From the NCBI GenBank assembly GCA_015232935.1, contig JADFYT010000182.1, forward strand, positions 1 to 5,105: 5,105 nucleotides of DNA, given 5' to 3'. The notes below the pieces were generated by a model. The model worked only from the letters and a program-made list of their open reading frames with translations, had not been told where the DNA came from and did no database searches. Shown piece after piece: positions 4,812 through 5,105 of this stretch. Position 1 is the first letter of the stretch; every line of letters begins with the position of its first letter. The position numbers and the translations under genes were made by a program. The stretch is from Desulfamplus sp. (GTDB taxonomy: Bacteria > Desulfobacterota > Desulfobacteria > Desulfobacterales > Desulfobacteraceae).

Positions 4812-5105
4812 AAGATCTGTCCTTCAATATTATATGAATATCTTTATCATAGCATCAATTGTTTCAAAAATTAAGTCTTGTGTACTTAAGGGTTTTTCTT
4901 TAAAAAAAACAGCCCCTAAAGTAACGGTTGCTAACCAAGATGCTCTCTTCAATTATGATATAAAAACCATTTATTCAATTTAGGTTCAGATTATAAGCGG
5001 AAACAAGAAGTTGTTTCAAGATAAAAATAGTGTGTGTTCAATAATTATCAAGAATCTTGTTTACTCAGGAATCTCGATTTACCAGTGAATATGGTGTTCA
5101 ATAGA
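4812..5105. other. Gene-free AT-rich stretch upstream of minus-strand gene
   Basis: No open frame of useful length with a ribosome binding site is visible on either strand. On the minus strand TATAAT (4829-4834) lies 18 nt after TTGATG (4853-4858), but a start site there would fall on the Shine-Dalgarno sequence, so it is a doubtful promoter. A perfect 7-bp hairpin with a GAAG loop (GAAACAA/TTGTTTC) lies at 5000-5017, with no T-run after it. The decamer GTGTTCAATA occurs at 5034-5043 and again at 5094-5103. Confidence 0.5.

Noticed and set aside
4829..4858. Promoter TTGATG-18-TATAAT on the minus strand before the 140-residue gene
   Set aside because: The predicted start site would fall on the Shine-Dalgarno sequence, leaving no usable leader. 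It is likely chance in AT-rich DNA.
4885..4921. Intrinsic terminator at CTTAAGGG...CCCCTAAAG
   Set aside because: The stem has an internal mismatch and a four-base bulge, and no T-run follows on either strand. The A and T runs are in the loop side of the structure.

Overview
The window carries three co-directional plus-strand genes followed by one convergent minus-strand gene. The first three encode a small SCP2-like (sterol carrier/lipid-binding) protein, an iron-type alcohol dehydrogenase and an aldehyde:ferredoxin oxidoreductase (AOR) of the tungsten/molybdenum bis-pterin family. The fourth encodes a 140-residue protein I do not recognise. The AOR implies an anaerobe with low-potential ferredoxin metabolism. 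Moderate to low GC, good Shine-Dalgarno sites and this gene set would fit a sulfate-reducing Desulfobacterota (Desulfobacterales-like) bacterium, but that assignment is an inference from gene content, not from a marker gene.

Layout. Bases 1-254 are non-coding: a 2 x 23-nt tandem repeat at the left edge, a possible sigma-70-like promoter near 100-128, and a strong ribosome binding site at 244-250. The SCP2-like gene follows (255-779). The 114-nt gap after it contains an exact 28-nt copy of a segment from the start of that gene. The alcohol dehydrogenase (894-2078) and the AOR (2221-4212) come next, separated by 142 nt with no clear terminator. Bases 4213-4388 hold a 13-bp hairpin between the converging genes and a larger imperfect inverted repeat. 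One arm of that inverted repeat is duplicated in tandem into the 3' end of the minus-strand gene (4389-4811). Bases 4812-5105 contain no gene I can support.

How the genes may work together. The dehydrogenase interconverts an alcohol and an aldehyde with NAD(P)(H), and the AOR interconverts the aldehyde and the carboxylate with ferredoxin. Together they form an alcohol-aldehyde-acid module. A lipid-binding-fold protein upstream, plus a hydrophobic segment in the C-terminal part of the AOR, suggests (inference only) that the substrate is hydrophobic, for example a long-chain or alicyclic alcohol/aldehyde. The enzymes are recognisable families, not a new system. The less ordinary material is the set of 23-28-nt duplications, the inverted/tandem repeat cluster at the convergent junction, a repeat-bearing insertion in the AOR, and the unrecognised minus-strand gene.
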